Part shown: positions 1 to 9,275 of the stretch, piece after piece | Numbering within the stretch: position 1 is the first letter of the stretch | Layout: the number at the start of each line of letters is the position of its first letter | Origin: CAYRFE01 sp964423645 [NCBI: uncultured bacterium] | GTDB taxonomy: Bacteria > Macinerneyibacteriota > Macinerneyibacteria > Macinerneyibacteriales | DNA length: 45,710 bases | Reading direction: 5' to 3' | Assembly: GCA_964423645.1 (NCBI GenBank) | Contig: CAYRFE010000027.1 | Location: forward strand, 1 to 45,710 | Notes under the pieces: generated by a model | What the model was told of the DNA's origin: nothing | The model's database searches: none | Seen by the model: only the letters and a program-made list of their open reading frames with translations | Made by a program: the position numbers and the translations under genes

Positions 1-2
1 AC

Positions 3-3000
3 AATACAGGATGGAAAACTGCTCCGCTCCACACCGACGGCTTTGCGATGCCCGGTACTGAAGGTACGTGGTATGGTATCACTGTATTTGAAAACAATGT
101 CACCGAAATATTTTTTAATAATAACAATTTGTCAGGAACGCTTCCCGCAGAAATTGGGGATTTCACATTGCTTGAAAAGTTACAGATAAATATTAGTTAT
201 TCATTATCGGGATCATTACCAAATGAAATAGGGTTGTTAACTAATCTTAACACTCTCACTATCACCGGTTGTGGTTTAACAGGTACTATACCGGTAGAAA
301 TAGGTACTCTAAATAAATTAAAAACACTGTCGCTATACTTTAATGAAATTAGCGGTTCAATCCCCGTCGAGCTTACTAATGCAACAGAACTCACCTATTT
401 AAACTTGGGGGCGAATAATTTGTCCGGTTCAATTCCGGCAGAATTGGGCTCGCTCCCAAAATTAATGGGATTAGTACTATACAATAATGATCTGACCGGT
501 TCTATTCCTGCCGAATTAGGATCGTTAACAAACTTAGCAACGTTGTGGCTCGGAGGAAACGCATTGTCCGGTTCTATACCGGCTGCATTGGGGTCAATGA
601 CTAGTATTTCTACCCTACACCTGTATAACAACAATTTGACAGGATCAATTCCTCCGGAACTCGGTAATGCGACCACGTTGCAGCAGCTTGTACTCAGCAA
701 CAACAGTTTGTCGGGTGCTATTCCAAGCGAACTGGGCAACCTGACCAATTTAACATTATTATGGCTGCAAGGAAATATGCTTGCCGGAGAACTGCCGACC
801 TCTATCAAAAACCTGACAAACCTCACCACGTCAACTAATATCGGCTACAATGTACTGTATACGTCGGACCCGACAATAGATGCGTTCATGACCTCAAAAG
901 ATGCGGATTGGAAATCAACACAAACGATTGCGCCGACAAATTTTGCCGCAACCTATGTTGATGCCCGCACCATAAAGGTAACATGGGATCCGATACCGTA
1001 TTCTGCAGACGGGGGCTACTACCGCATACAGATCGGCGATGAGGACATGGGATATTTCAGTTCCAAAGACACAGCCGATAAGACCGTCGGGGAAGTAACA
1101 TTTACCAATTTGACGCCGGGTAAAACATATCATTTTTCGGGCGACACTCGCACGCCGACACATGAGTATAACAAAAATTCACTGTACAGTCCTTCGACCG
1201 GTGCTGTCTATGAAAGCACCCCGTCGGCAACGATAACTATTACCGCACCGATTCTTAATGATGCGTGGCCGGTCGGCGTGGATCACGAAATAACCTATAC
1301 AACCACTCTTCCCGATGCGATGAATATCTATCTGTATAAGGATGGGGAGTATGATCGCACCATAATCGAAGGTAATACAGGCGGATCGTATACATGGACG
1401 ATGCCGGATGCGTTGCCGTCCGGGTCTGATTATACAATCTATTGTGAGTCTGCAGTGAATGCAGCATATAACGCGGAAAGTGCCGTGATAAAGATTTACA
1501 ATGCTCCTGTTTTGACCGCTCCGCTTAATGCGGCAACAAATCTTAATAATGAGGCGGGAATCGTTTTTCAATGGGAAAACACCGCAAACATGACCACCTA
1601 TGAGTTGGCATACACGACCGATAGTGATTTTGTCGATGATCTTGTGTATGTCTCGGATATTGAAGCATTGACAAAAACCATCACAACGCTGGCTCATAAC
1701 ACGACCTATTATTGGTCTGTTCGTGTTACGCCGCAAGGCAAATGGGCAACACCGAGAAGTTTTACCACGATCATTGCGGCACCTGCGCAAGTGACACTGG
1801 TATCTCCGAATGATGCGGCGACGGGAGTTCCAGTAGCACCGACATTTACCTGGGATGCGGAGAGCATTGCGACCACCTATGAACTTGATGTTGCGACGGA
1901 CAATTCCTTTACGACCGACTTACAGCAGTTTACAGGGATTACTGACACATCAAAATCAATTACAGGCTTAACGAACAGCACCATCTACTACTGGCGCGTG
2001 CGTGCGGTCAACGCAGGCGGCAACGGTGAATGGTCTGCAGTCAGAAGTTTCACCACGATCATTGCGACACCTTCGCAAGTTACCCTTGTTCTGCCTGCTG
2101 ATGCGGCGACGGGAGTTCCAGTAGCACCGACATTTACCTGGGATGCGGAGAGCATTGCGACCACCTACGAACTTGATGTTGCGACGGACAATTCCTTTAC
2201 GACCGACTTACAGCAGTTCACAGGGATTACAGACACATCAAAATCAATTACAGGCTTAGCGAACAGCACCACCTACTATTGGCGAGTGCGCGCGGTCAAC
2301 GCAGGCGGTAACGGCACATGGTCAGCTACGCGTAGCTTTGCGACTATTATAGGCGTTCCTGCACAAGTGACACTCAGTACACCGGCGGATTCTGCAACAG
2401 GCATCTCTGTCTCGCCGACGTTTACATGGAACAGTGCGAGCGGGGCAACAACCTATGAACTTCAATATACATCGTCAACCGATTTTGATACACCGGTGGG
2501 CAAAATGACTGTTACAAATATCAGCGCTACTTCATTTGAAGCAAGCGGGCTATCAAATGCCACGCTTTACTACTGGAGAGTTCGTGCCGTTAATGTCGGT
2601 GGAAACGGCGAGTGGTCTGCAGTCAGAAGTTTCACCACGATCATCGCGACACCATCGCAAGTTACTCTTGTTCTGCCTGCTGATGCTGCGACGGGAGTTC
2701 CTGTAGCACCGACATTTACCTGGGATGCGGAGAGCATTGCGACCACCTACGAACTTGATGTTGCGACGGACAATTCCTTTACGACCGACTTACAGCAGTT
2801 CACAGGGATTACTGACACATCAAAATCAATTACAGGCTTAGCGAACAGCACCACCTACTACTGGAGAGTTCGTGCGGTCAATGTCGGTGGCAATGGCACA
2901 TGGTCGACAGTAAGAAGTTTTACCACGATCATTGCGACACCTGCACAAGTGACACTCGTATCACCAAATGATGCGGCGACGAATGTGTCGATCACGACGT

Positions 3001-4700
3001 CGTTAAGTTGGAACAGTGTATCGGGCGCGAGTACCTATGAACTTGATGTCGCAACGAACAATACATTTACCACCGGTTTACAGCAATTTACGGGTATTAC
3101 CGATACGTCACGCCTAATGTCCACTTTGGCAAACAGCACCACCTACTACTGGAGAGTTCGTGCGGTCAACGCAGGCGGCAACGGTGACTGGTCTGCAACC
3201 GGAAGTTTCACCACGATCATTGCGGCACCTGCACAAGTGACACTCGTATCACCAAATGATGCGGCGACGAATGTGTCGATCACGACGTCGTTAAGTTGGA
3301 ACAGTGTATCGGGCGCGAGTACCTATGAACTTGATGTCGCGACGAACAATACTTTTACGACCGGCTTACAGCAGTTCACGGGTATTACCGATACGTCACG
3401 CCCAATGTCCACTTTGGCAAACGGCACACTCTATTACTGGCGTGTACGAGCAGTTAATGCGGGCGGTAGCGGCGTATGGTCTACGACCGGAAGTTTTACC
3501 ACGATTGCAGCGGTTCCGGTTCAGGTCACGTTGATCTCACCGGCCAATGCCGCGACCAATATTGCCATCGCACCGACCTTCACGTGGAATGCCGTGGGGA
3601 ATGCCGAATCGTATGAGCTTGATTATGCAACGGATGATACATTTACGACAGGGCTTATTTCGCTTACCGGGATAACAACACCAACACGCGTTGTTTCCGG
3701 GTTATCGTATGATTCAGTCTATTACTGGCGTGTGAGAGCAGTGAACGCAGGCGGTAGCGGCGAATGGTCTGAAGTGTTCAGTTTTACAACTACTGTTCCG
3801 GACACAGCGTTGTACGCGAAGGTCATTCCTAACGGATTCATCTGGGGACGTGCAAAAGTATATATAAAAACTTTAAGCGGCACTGCGCACGCCGATGATA
3901 TAAAATTATTCGTCGATGATGAAATATGTACCGGTCTCGCGTATACTGTCGAACAGATCGGAGAAAACGGAACGCTGTTCCAGAGCGCTACTACATTCAA
4001 TAATTACACATTCACGGATGGATATCATACGGTCAGTGTGCGATATCGCGGTAAAGTAGTAACGACATTATATCTCACGACAGGGCAATTGTATCAGAAC
4101 CAAAACATCCGCTACAATGCGATCACGTTGAAGGTGAAGTCCGGTAACGGCAAGTTTATGATATATGCTCCCGATGATGATGATGTCGATACAAAACGCA
4201 GTCCTGTCAGAATAAAACAAGAACCGTTCGCGGTCGCATTTGAGAACAGCGGGAAAGTGTTACTTGAAATGGTCAATCCCCATGGTGAATCAGGCGCACT
4301 CATGCGGTATGACAATGGTGAGTGGAAGCTTGTGACATATTCGAAGCCTGTTTTCTTCATCAAAGAAAGCGGGGTATATGTGGTCGTCAATGATACCGGG
4401 TTTGCAATCATTCCGAAGATCAAAAACAGCATTCTTGCGCAGAACTACCCGAACCCGTTCAATCCCGAGACGGATATACCGTATACGGTGGCTGAATCCG
4501 GGCATGTAAATGTAAGTGTGTATGACACGAAAGGACGTAAGGTTGTCACGCTTGTCGACGACTACAAAGAGCGCGGAATGTATAACGCACACTGGAACGG
4601 TAAAGACTTCCGAGGGAAGGATATGCCGAGCGGAGTGTATTACAGTGTGATGGAGATCAACGGCAAACGCTTTACAAAGAAAATGATCATGCTGAAATAA
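3..4700 (+). CDS. Giant secreted LRR / Fn3-repeat protein with FlgD-like C-terminal tail (5' partial)
   Basis: The frame is open from base 3, so the true start and signal peptide lie upstream; the first in-frame ATG at 48 is internal to the LRR cap (NTGWK...GTWYGITV). About ten 24-residue plant-type LRRs (LxxNxLSGSIPxELGxLTNL) cover residues ~34-275, counting from base 3. A Fn3-like domain and a Kre9/KNH-like domain follow. Eight Fn3-like repeats, each ending in YYWRVRAVNAGGNGxWS, occupy residues ~500-1265. A ~200-residue unrecognised domain comes next. The last ~90 residues (NYPNPFNPETDIPY...GVYYSVMEINGKRF) match the FlgD-Ig/type IX sorting-tail pattern. It is probably an exported cell-surface or secreted adhesin; the ligand is unknown. 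A strong hairpin follows the stop. Confidence 0.9.
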   Translation, partial: NTGWKTAPLHTDGFAMPGTEGTWYGITVFENNVTEIFFNNNNLSGTLPAEIGDFTLLEKLQINISYSLSGSLPNEIGLLTNLNTLTITGCGLTGTIPVEIGTLNKLKTLSLYFNEISGSIPVELTNATELTYLNLGANNLSGSIPAELGSLPKLMGLVLYNNDLTGSIPAELGSLTNLATLWLGGNALSGSIPAALGSMTSISTLHLYNNNLTGSIPPELGNATTLQQLVLSNNSLSGAIPSELGNLTNLTLLWLQGNMLAGELPTSIKNLTNLTTSTNIGYNVLYTSDPTIDAFMTSKDADWKSTQTIAPTNFAATYVDARTIKVTWDPIPYSADGGYYRIQIGDEDMGYFSSKDTADKTVGEVTFTNLTPGKTYHFSGDTRTPTHEYNKNSLYSPSTGAVYESTPSATITITAPILNDAWPVGVDHEITYTTTLPDAMNIYLYKDGEYDRTIIEGNTGGSYTWTMPDALPSGSDYTIYCESAVNAAYNAESAVIKIYNAPVLTAPLNAATNLNNEAGIVFQWENTANMTTYELAYTTDSDFVDDLVYVSDIEALTKTITTLAHNTTYYWSVRVTPQGKWATPRSFTTIIAAPAQVTLVSPNDAATGVPVAPTFTWDAESIATTYELDVATDNSFTTDLQQFTGITDTSKSITGLTNSTIYYWRVRAVNAGGNGEWSAVRSFTTIIATPSQVTLVLPADAATGVPVAPTFTWDAESIATTYELDVATDNSFTTDLQQFTGITDTSKSITGLANSTTYYWRVRAVNAGGNGTWSATRSFATIIGVPAQVTLSTPADSATGISVSPTFTWNSASGATTYELQYTSSTDFDTPVGKMTVTNISATSFEASGLSNATLYYWRVRAVNVGGNGEWSAVRSFTTIIATPSQVTLVLPADAATGVPVAPTFTWDAESIATTYELDVATDNSFTTDLQQFTGITDTSKSITGLANSTTYYWRVRAVNVGGNGTWSTVRSFTTIIATPAQVTLVSPNDAATNVSITTSLSWNSVSGASTYELDVATNNTFTTGLQQFTGITDTSRLMSTLANSTTYYWRVRAVNAGGNGDWSATGSFTTIIAAPAQVTLVSPNDAATNVSITTSLSWNSVSGASTYELDVATNNTFTTGLQQFTGITDTSRPMSTLANGTLYYWRVRAVNAGGSGVWSTTGSFTTIAAVPVQVTLISPANAATNIAIAPTFTWNAVGNAESYELDYATDDTFTTGLISLTGITTPTRVVSGLSYDSVYYWRVRAVNAGGSGEWSEVFSFTTTVPDTALYAKVIPNGFIWGRAKVYIKTLSGTAHADDIKLFVDDEICTGLAYTVEQIGENGTLFQSATTFNNYTFTDGYHTVSVRYRGKVVTTLYLTTGQLYQNQNIRYNAITLKVKSGNGKFMIYAPDDDDVDTKRSPVRIKQEPFAVAFENSGKVLLEMVNPHGESGALMRYDNGEWKLVTYSKPVFFIKESGVYVVVNDTGFAIIPKIKNSILAQNYPNPFNPETDIPYTVAESGHVNVSVYDTKGRKVVTLVDDYKERGMYNAHWNGKDFRGKDMPSGVYYSVMEINGKRFTKKMIMLK
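1774..3800 (+). repeat. Seven tandem ~288-bp Fn3-coding units
   Basis: Units begin near 1774, 2061, 2350, 2646, 2932, 3220 and 3507, after a more diverged first unit at ~1503. Units at 1774, 2061 and 2646 are almost identical in DNA, as are those at 2932 and 3220; the others are clearly diverged. The pattern shows recent copying or gene conversion between non-adjacent units within the gene. Confidence 0.85.
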
Positions 4701-4724
4701 CGGCAGTGATATTCGAATTACAAC

Positions 4725-4760
4725 GCACCGGTTTTCCGAAAGGAGCCGGTGCATTTCTTT
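4725..4760 (+). terminator. Rho-independent terminator of the LRR gene
   Basis: GCACCGG (4725-4731) pairs with CCGGTGC (4746-4752), with further weak pairing inside, followed by ATTTCTTT. It starts 25 bases after the stop codon. Confidence 0.6.
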
Positions 4761-4789
4761 ACATCACAATTCGGGAAATCTTGTGTGTA

Positions 4790-5010
4790 TAGACCTTTGC
4801 AAAATTATCAAAAGTTCTTTTTCCTCTAAAAAGGGGTGTGGGGACGGTGTAGAGACACGGCATGCCGTGTCTGTAACCGAAAATGCCCGCCTCTCGATGA
4901 TCATCGAGTGATTGCGCAAGCACAAAATTAATTTACCCGTAGGGAGAGGCTACACGCCTCTCCGCAGGGGTGGGCACAAAGTTAAAAAGAGGTAGTTTTG
5001 CAAAGGGCTC
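4790..5010. repeat. Intergenic palindromic repeat cluster
   Basis: This gene-free stretch holds members of the interspersed repeat families seen throughout the window. It has a perfect 20-bp palindrome AGACACGGCATGCCGTGTCT at 4853-4872. It also has a degenerate copy of the large hairpin element (ATCGAGTGATTGCGCAAGC, then GGGTGGGCACAAAGTTAAAA). No credible gene is present; a 61-codon frame at 4998-5183 crosses repeat sequence. Confidence 0.75.
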
Positions 5011-5083
5011 GTGTCTCGTATAACCTGCAGCTTTGCGAAATTCTAAAAAATATCGGGTGCATATCTTCGCGCCAGGTAAATTG

Positions 5084-5157
5084 TTTTCGTCATATATCAC
5101 AAAAAAAACGGGAAGATGTTGCGATAAAGTGTATTCTTCATAAAAAAACGCTTTTTT
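5084..5157. repeat. 73-bp direct repeat, left copy (flanks Bro-N gene)
   Basis: It runs from TTTTCGTCATATATCAC through GGGAAGATGTTGCG to AAAAAACGCTTTTT. It is nearly identical to 6204-6273 in the same orientation, with only a few differences. The two copies bracket the Bro-N/DinD-like gene. The element has imperfect dyads (GAAGA/TCTTC and A-run/T-run ends). Confidence 0.8.
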
Positions 5158-5320
5158 TAAAATACTTTTTATGTTACTCTTGATGAGTAAAAAATAGTAG
5201 TGGTTGTATGTCTGAAAATGAGGTAATAATGCTCTATGAAGTTCGTGTATGGAGCTATATTTCTGATCTATGCATGTAGTACTCGATTACTAATTAGTTA
5301 GAGAGGTGCATATAGTATTT

Positions 5321-6160
5321 ATGTTGAATAAAATCGCAATATTCCAAAAAAAAGAAATTCGTAAAGTATTATTTGAAAATGAATGGTGGTTTGTAATAAA
5401 TGATGTGATTGCAGCATTGACTGATTCAGTTGATCCTGCACAATATTATAAGCGTATGAAATCACGGGATCCGGAGTTGAAAAAACTATGTGAACAAGGA
5501 GGGGTACAGCTTGTACCACCCCTTATGCTGGCAATAGAAACTTCCGGTGGCAAACAAAAAATGTATTGTTGGCATACTGAAGGAATTTTTAGGTTAATTC
5601 AATCTGTTCCCTCTGCAAAGGCCGAACCGTTTAAAAGATGGCTTGCAAAAGTTGGATATGAAAGAATTCAGGAAATTGAAGATCCTGAATTGGCAACAAA
5701 ACGAACTCGCGCAGTGTATCAGGCAAAAGGATATAGTGATGACTGGATTGAAAAGCGGATGCGTGGGATAGCTATTCGAGAAGAATTGACTGATGAATGG
5801 AAAAAACGAGGTGCAAAAGACCAGATTGATTATGCAATATTAACAGCAGAGATAAGTAAAGCCACTTTCGGAATGACCCCAAGCGAGTATAAAGAATTTA
5901 AGGGTCTTAAACAGGAGAATCTGAGGGATCACATGACAGATCTTGAGCTAATATTTTCCATGCTTGGTGAAAGAGCTACTACCGAAATTACCATAACTAA
6001 TAATACAGAAGGGATTGATGATTTGAAAAAGGATGCATTGGCAGGTGGAAAAATCGCAGGCGATGCAAAAAAGGCACTTGAAAAGAAAACCGGAAAACCG
6101 GTTACTACACCAGAAAATTACTTAATAGAACCTGAACACAAAAAGAAACTCAAAGACTAA
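5321..6160 (+). CDS. Bro-N domain protein with DinD-like C-terminal region
   Basis: The protein has 279 residues from ATG 5321; a GTG at 5306 is in frame, but it overlaps the GAGAGG that would serve as ribosome site. Residues ~1-110 fit the BRO family N-terminal domain (IAIFQKKEIRKVLFENEWWF...CWHTEGIFRLIQSV), found in phage antirepressors and Bro proteins. The second half (GLKQENLRDHMTDLEL...GKIAGDAKKALEKKTGKPV) resembles the C-terminal half of DNA-damage-inducible protein D. The likely role is DNA binding or a stress/phage-linked function, not proven. It is AT-rich, has no operon partner and lies between 73-bp direct repeats, which suggests acquisition. Confidence 0.8.
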   Translation: MLNKIAIFQKKEIRKVLFENEWWFVINDVIAALTDSVDPAQYYKRMKSRDPELKKLCEQGGVQLVPPLMLAIETSGGKQKMYCWHTEGIFRLIQSVPSAKAEPFKRWLAKVGYERIQEIEDPELATKRTRAVYQAKGYSDDWIEKRMRGIAIREELTDEWKKRGAKDQIDYAILTAEISKATFGMTPSEYKEFKGLKQENLRDHMTDLELIFSMLGERATTEITITNNTEGIDDLKKDALAGGKIAGDAKKALEKKTGKPVTTPENYLIEPEHKKKLKD

Positions 6161-6203
6161 AAACTAAGAGAACAAGAGACGTGTAATATAAATCAGGATT
6201 TTA

Positions 6204-6273
6204 TTTTCGTCATATATCACAAAAAACGGGAAGATGTTGCGAGAAAGTGTATTCTTCATGAAAAAACGCTTTT
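6204..6273. repeat. 73-bp direct repeat, right copy
   Basis: This is the same element as 5084-5157, in the same orientation. It starts ~45 bases after the Bro-N stop and ends ~80 bases before the WG-repeat lipoprotein start. It could equally be an upstream element shared by both genes. Confidence 0.8.
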
Positions 6274-6355
6274 TAGTAATTGGTTTTTGTGGTATTGTTT
6301 GGTCGCGTGGGTATGAACATAGTTATTCAAAAAATATCAGAGGGAGTAATTGAAT

Positions 6356-7384
6356 ATGAAAAAAGGAATTTTAATATCATTAATGTACTGCATATTGTTA
6401 TTTGGCTGTTCAAAAGTTGATTACTCAAATGATCTACTTATTCCCTATAAAAATATCCTTGGATTCAACGGCTTTGTTAATAAAGAGGGTATAACAGTCA
6501 TACGCGCAAAATATAAAATGGTTGATTTGTTTTATGAAGGAATCGCGGTAGTTCAAAAAAAAGATAATAAATTTTACTTTTTGAAAAAAGATGGAACATT
6601 TCTAAATTCAAATTCTTATGTATTTGCACACAATTTTAGTCATGATAAATTAGCACTAGTAGGTATTCGTGTGAATGATATACCAAAGGTCGGGTATATA
6701 AATGTTAAAGGCGAAATTGAAATTGAATGCAAATATGATCGTGCAAGACCTTTTCATGATGGATTTGCTGCCGTGGCTACAAAATCGGGAGAAAAATATG
6801 AGTGGTATTTCATTGATACCAAAGGATATAAAATAGGTAATAACACCTATAAACAAGTAGGGTATTTTTCAGAAGGTTTATGTGCTGTGAAGAATTGGCA
6901 GGATGAAGTGTTATTTGTCAATAATCTAGGCAAAGAAGAACTCAAGTTGTTTGGCATTAGTGACGTTAAATTATTTAAAGAGGGATTATGCGTTTATCTC
7001 ATCGAAAAAAAGTTTGGATTTATTGATAGAAACGGAAAAGTAGTAATCAAAAATATATTTGATGAAGCTGAAAATTTTTCAGAAGGATTAGCAGCGGTAG
7101 GCACACTTATAAACGGAGTGATCATTTATGGTTACATTAACAAAAAAGGTGAGTATAGTATCAGACCGCAATTTATAAAAGCAGATGAATTTTATCATGG
7201 ATATGCGATAGTTTGTGTTGAAAATAATGGTAAGAATAAATTTGGGATTATTAATAAAACTGGACAATTTGTGGTAGAACCGGTTTTTGAAGAAATATAT
7301 CGTGTTGAAGAATGTTATGTTGGTTCAAATGGTTTTGGTGAAAATGTCTTTATTAATGAAGACATGACTCTCAAAAAGTTTTGA
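6356..7384 (+). CDS. WG-repeat lipoprotein
   Basis: ATG 6356 is preferred over the in-frame TTG at 6350 because AGGGAG at 6341-6346 is correctly spaced for it. A hydrophobic signal peptide ends in a lipobox (LLFGC at the ~20th residue), so the mature protein should be a lipid-anchored envelope protein. The rest is a series of WG/KWG-type repeats (YINVKGEIEIECKYDRARPFHDGFAAV, FIDRNGKVVIKNIFDEAENFSEGLAAV and similar, shown here in part as the recurring pattern xGYINxKGxxxI...F.EGxAxV). The function of WG proteins is unknown, and a surface interaction role is inferred. The next gene, a Sel1 protein, begins 22 bases downstream and is probably co-transcribed. Confidence 0.85.
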   Translation: MKKGILISLMYCILLFGCSKVDYSNDLLIPYKNILGFNGFVNKEGITVIRAKYKMVDLFYEGIAVVQKKDNKFYFLKKDGTFLNSNSYVFAHNFSHDKLALVGIRVNDIPKVGYINVKGEIEIECKYDRARPFHDGFAAVATKSGEKYEWYFIDTKGYKIGNNTYKQVGYFSEGLCAVKNWQDEVLFVNNLGKEELKLFGISDVKLFKEGLCVYLIEKKFGFIDRNGKVVIKNIFDEAENFSEGLAAVGTLINGVIIYGYINKKGEYSIRPQFIKADEFYHGYAIVCVENNGKNKFGIINKTGQFVVEPVFEEIYRVEECYVGSNGFGENVFINEDMTLKKF

Positions 7385-7405
7385 CTAAGGTAACAAGGAG
7401 GAAAA

Positions 7406-7945
7406 ATGAGACGAATTTATGCAATATTGCTTTTGTTCTTTCTATCACAAGGATTTGTGTGTGCTGAAGAATTGTCCGATACAACAATTAATATTTTAAA
7501 GGAGACAGCTCTATCCGGTAGTATAACTTCAACACATACTCTTATGGGGTTGTATCATGACGGAAAGATAGTAAAAAAGGATTATAACGAATCATTTAAA
7601 TGGGCTTTACACGGGGCAAAACTTGGCGATGGAATGTGCCAATATTATACTGCAGCATACTATCAGATAGGAATGGGAGTTGAAAAGGACAGTGATAAGG
7701 CACTAGAATGGGCTCTATTGGCTGCTGAGCAAAATATTGTTAAAGCACAGACATTAGTAAGTGCGTTATATGTTGAGAAAAGGCCACAAAATATTATTGA
7801 AGCAGCAAAATGGATTATTATTGCATATAAGAATGGAGATAAAAAAAGTGAACCTCTGCTAGTATCTTTACAGCAAGGAATGACTGAATCTGATTTTAAG
7901 AAATCAGAAAAGGCAGCTGAGATATTTTTAAAATCAAGGAATTAA
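7406..7945 (+). CDS. Secreted Sel1-like repeat protein
   Basis: It begins at ATG 7406 after a strong AAGGAGG. A signal peptide is evident (MRRIYAILLLFFLSQGFVCA) with probable cleavage at VCA-EE. The mature ~155 residues carry Sel1-like repeats of the tetratricopeptide superfamily (GxYxxGxGVEKDSDKALEWALLAAEQ, with neighbouring YNESFKWALHGAKLGD). Sel1 proteins are usually scaffold or signalling adaptors. It is in the same AT-rich patch and probably the same transcript as the upstream WG lipoprotein. No enzyme domain is seen. Confidence 0.8.
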   Translation: MRRIYAILLLFFLSQGFVCAEELSDTTINILKETALSGSITSTHTLMGLYHDGKIVKKDYNESFKWALHGAKLGDGMCQYYTAAYYQIGMGVEKDSDKALEWALLAAEQNIVKAQTLVSALYVEKRPQNIIEAAKWIIIAYKNGDKKSEPLLVSLQQGMTESDFKKSEKAAEIFLKSRN

Positions 7946-8190
7946 AATAGCGATTAGAACTTATAAGGTTCCGTTCATTATCTTAAAAAGAGATACAACA
8001 TAATTATAAGTCTTATATCGAATTCAAATGCATACTTTCTATACACCTCTCGGTATATAATGTAAACAGTCCCGGTGAAAAACAGCGTTTCGTTGTTTTG
8101 CAATTCGCCTATCTTATATATAATTAATAAGTTACATAAATTCTATTTTGGCATATCACTTGCTCTATTATTTGTCGTAATGTGCGTGAA
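7946..8190. other. Gene-free stretch upstream of hrcA
   Basis: About 250 AT-rich bases without a plausible reading frame or recognisable repeat separate the Sel1 gene from the hrcA promoter. Confidence 0.6.
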
Positions 8191-8194
8191 AATC

Positions 8195-8223
8195 TTGACA
8201 GAAAGGAGTGTGTGTGCTACGTT
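8195..8223 (+). promoter_or_regulatory. Sigma-70-type promoter of the hrcA operon
   Basis: A perfect TTGACA at 8195-8200 is followed by a 17-base spacer and TACGTT at 8218-8223. The predicted transcription start falls at the beginning of the CIRCE-like element, as expected for HrcA repression. Confidence 0.6.
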
Positions 8224-8224
8224 A

Positions 8225-8251
8225 ATAGCAGCCGATGACGGTGAGTGCTAA
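8225..8251 (+). promoter_or_regulatory. CIRCE operator (degenerate left half)
   Basis: The right arm GAGTGCTAA at 8243-8251 is a perfect CIRCE half-site. The left arm at the required 9-base spacing is ATAGCAGCC (8225-8233), matching 6 of 9 bases of TTAGCACTC. It lies between the promoter and the hrcA start, so HrcA autorepression is expected. Confidence 0.75.
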
Positions 8252-8265
8252 TAGGAGCGAGTAGG

Positions 8266-9258
8266 ATGAATGACAGACAGAAAATGATCTTAAGCTATAT
8301 CGTGAATGACTACATACGAACGGGTATGCCGGTCAGCTCACGTACATTGTCGCGTCAGAAAGGGTTGAGCCTTTCACCTGCCACTATTCGTAATACTATG
8401 GCCGATCTTGAGGAAGAGGGCTACATTTATCAGACACATGTATCGTCGGGGCGTGTGCCTACCGATTTGGGCTATCGGTTTTTTGTGGATAATCTTATGC
8501 GTCTGCAAAATCTGACCTTTGATGAAAAACAGAAGATCACCAATCAGTACCAGAAGGATATTTCGGAACTCGATAATGTGCTTAAAAACACGTCACTTGT
8601 TCTTTCGCAGATCTCGAAAAAGATAGGTATCGCTTTATCACCGCCCATTGAAAAAGACATTATCACTTGTTTTCATTTTGTGCCTGTCGGTACATCAAAA
8701 TTACTTGCGGTAATGGTCACCAAAGCGGGCACGGTAAAAGAGCATTTATTTGCCATTCAAGAGATGCCGCCTAAGGATGACCTAGATAAAGCGAATAACT
8801 TTCTCAACTCAATGCTTACCGGTGAAACGATCGAATCTGCGATCACTAAGATCCGTATGTGTAATTCTGCATCTGTCGCAGGAGAGTTTATCATGGGTGC
8901 AGTGTGCTCACAGTTGGATAAGACACGGCAGGAAGAGAACAGAGTATTTATTGACGGCGTCATGGACTTCATGAAAAACACTCATGATGCGCCGATAGAG
9001 TTGTTACGAGATGAGGTTATTTCATCGGTGTTATCCGATGGTATCAGTGATGTAGGGCAGAATGTCTTGGTAAAGATCGGTGAAGAAAATGAAAAACGAG
9101 TACTGAAAGAGTACAGTTTGATTTCTCGTGAAGTTCAGGTAGGGGAAGGTCTTTTTACCCGAATTGCAATCATTGGTGAAAAACGGGTGAATTATGCAAA
9201 GATCATCTCGCTTGTAGAATACACCGGCAAATTGTTAGAAGAAACGTTAAATTCATAA
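8266..9258 (+). CDS. hrcA: Heat-inducible transcription repressor HrcA
   Basis: The protein has 330 residues from ATG 8266, preceded by AGGAG at 8253-8257; an in-frame GTG at 8245 lies inside the CIRCE arm and is not a credible start. The N-terminal winged-helix domain is typical (LSYIVNDYIRTGMPVSSRTL, SPATIRNTMADLEEEGYI, THVSSGRVPTDLGYRFFVD). The remainder is the HrcA effector/dimer domain ending in a GEKRVNYAKIISLVEYTG motif. It represses the operon by binding CIRCE and is titrated under heat stress. grpE starts 17 bases after the stop. Confidence 0.97.
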   Translation: MNDRQKMILSYIVNDYIRTGMPVSSRTLSRQKGLSLSPATIRNTMADLEEEGYIYQTHVSSGRVPTDLGYRFFVDNLMRLQNLTFDEKQKITNQYQKDISELDNVLKNTSLVLSQISKKIGIALSPPIEKDIITCFHFVPVGTSKLLAVMVTKAGTVKEHLFAIQEMPPKDDLDKANNFLNSMLTGETIESAITKIRMCNSASVAGEFIMGAVCSQLDKTRQEENRVFIDGVMDFMKNTHDAPIELLRDEVISSVLSDGISDVGQNVLVKIGEENEKRVLKEYSLISREVQVGEGLFTRIAIIGEKRVNYAKIISLVEYTGKLLEETLNS

Positions 9259-9275
9259 GAGATCGAGGAGGTTCT

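Noticed and set aside
1179-1790. Long minus-strand frames within the LRR/Fn3 gene
   Set aside because: They are antisense shadows of repetitive coding sequence, rich in Cys/Arg/Ile.
4998-5183. 61-codon frame before the Bro-N gene
   Set aside because: It runs through the 73-bp direct repeat and repeat flank; no ribosome site.
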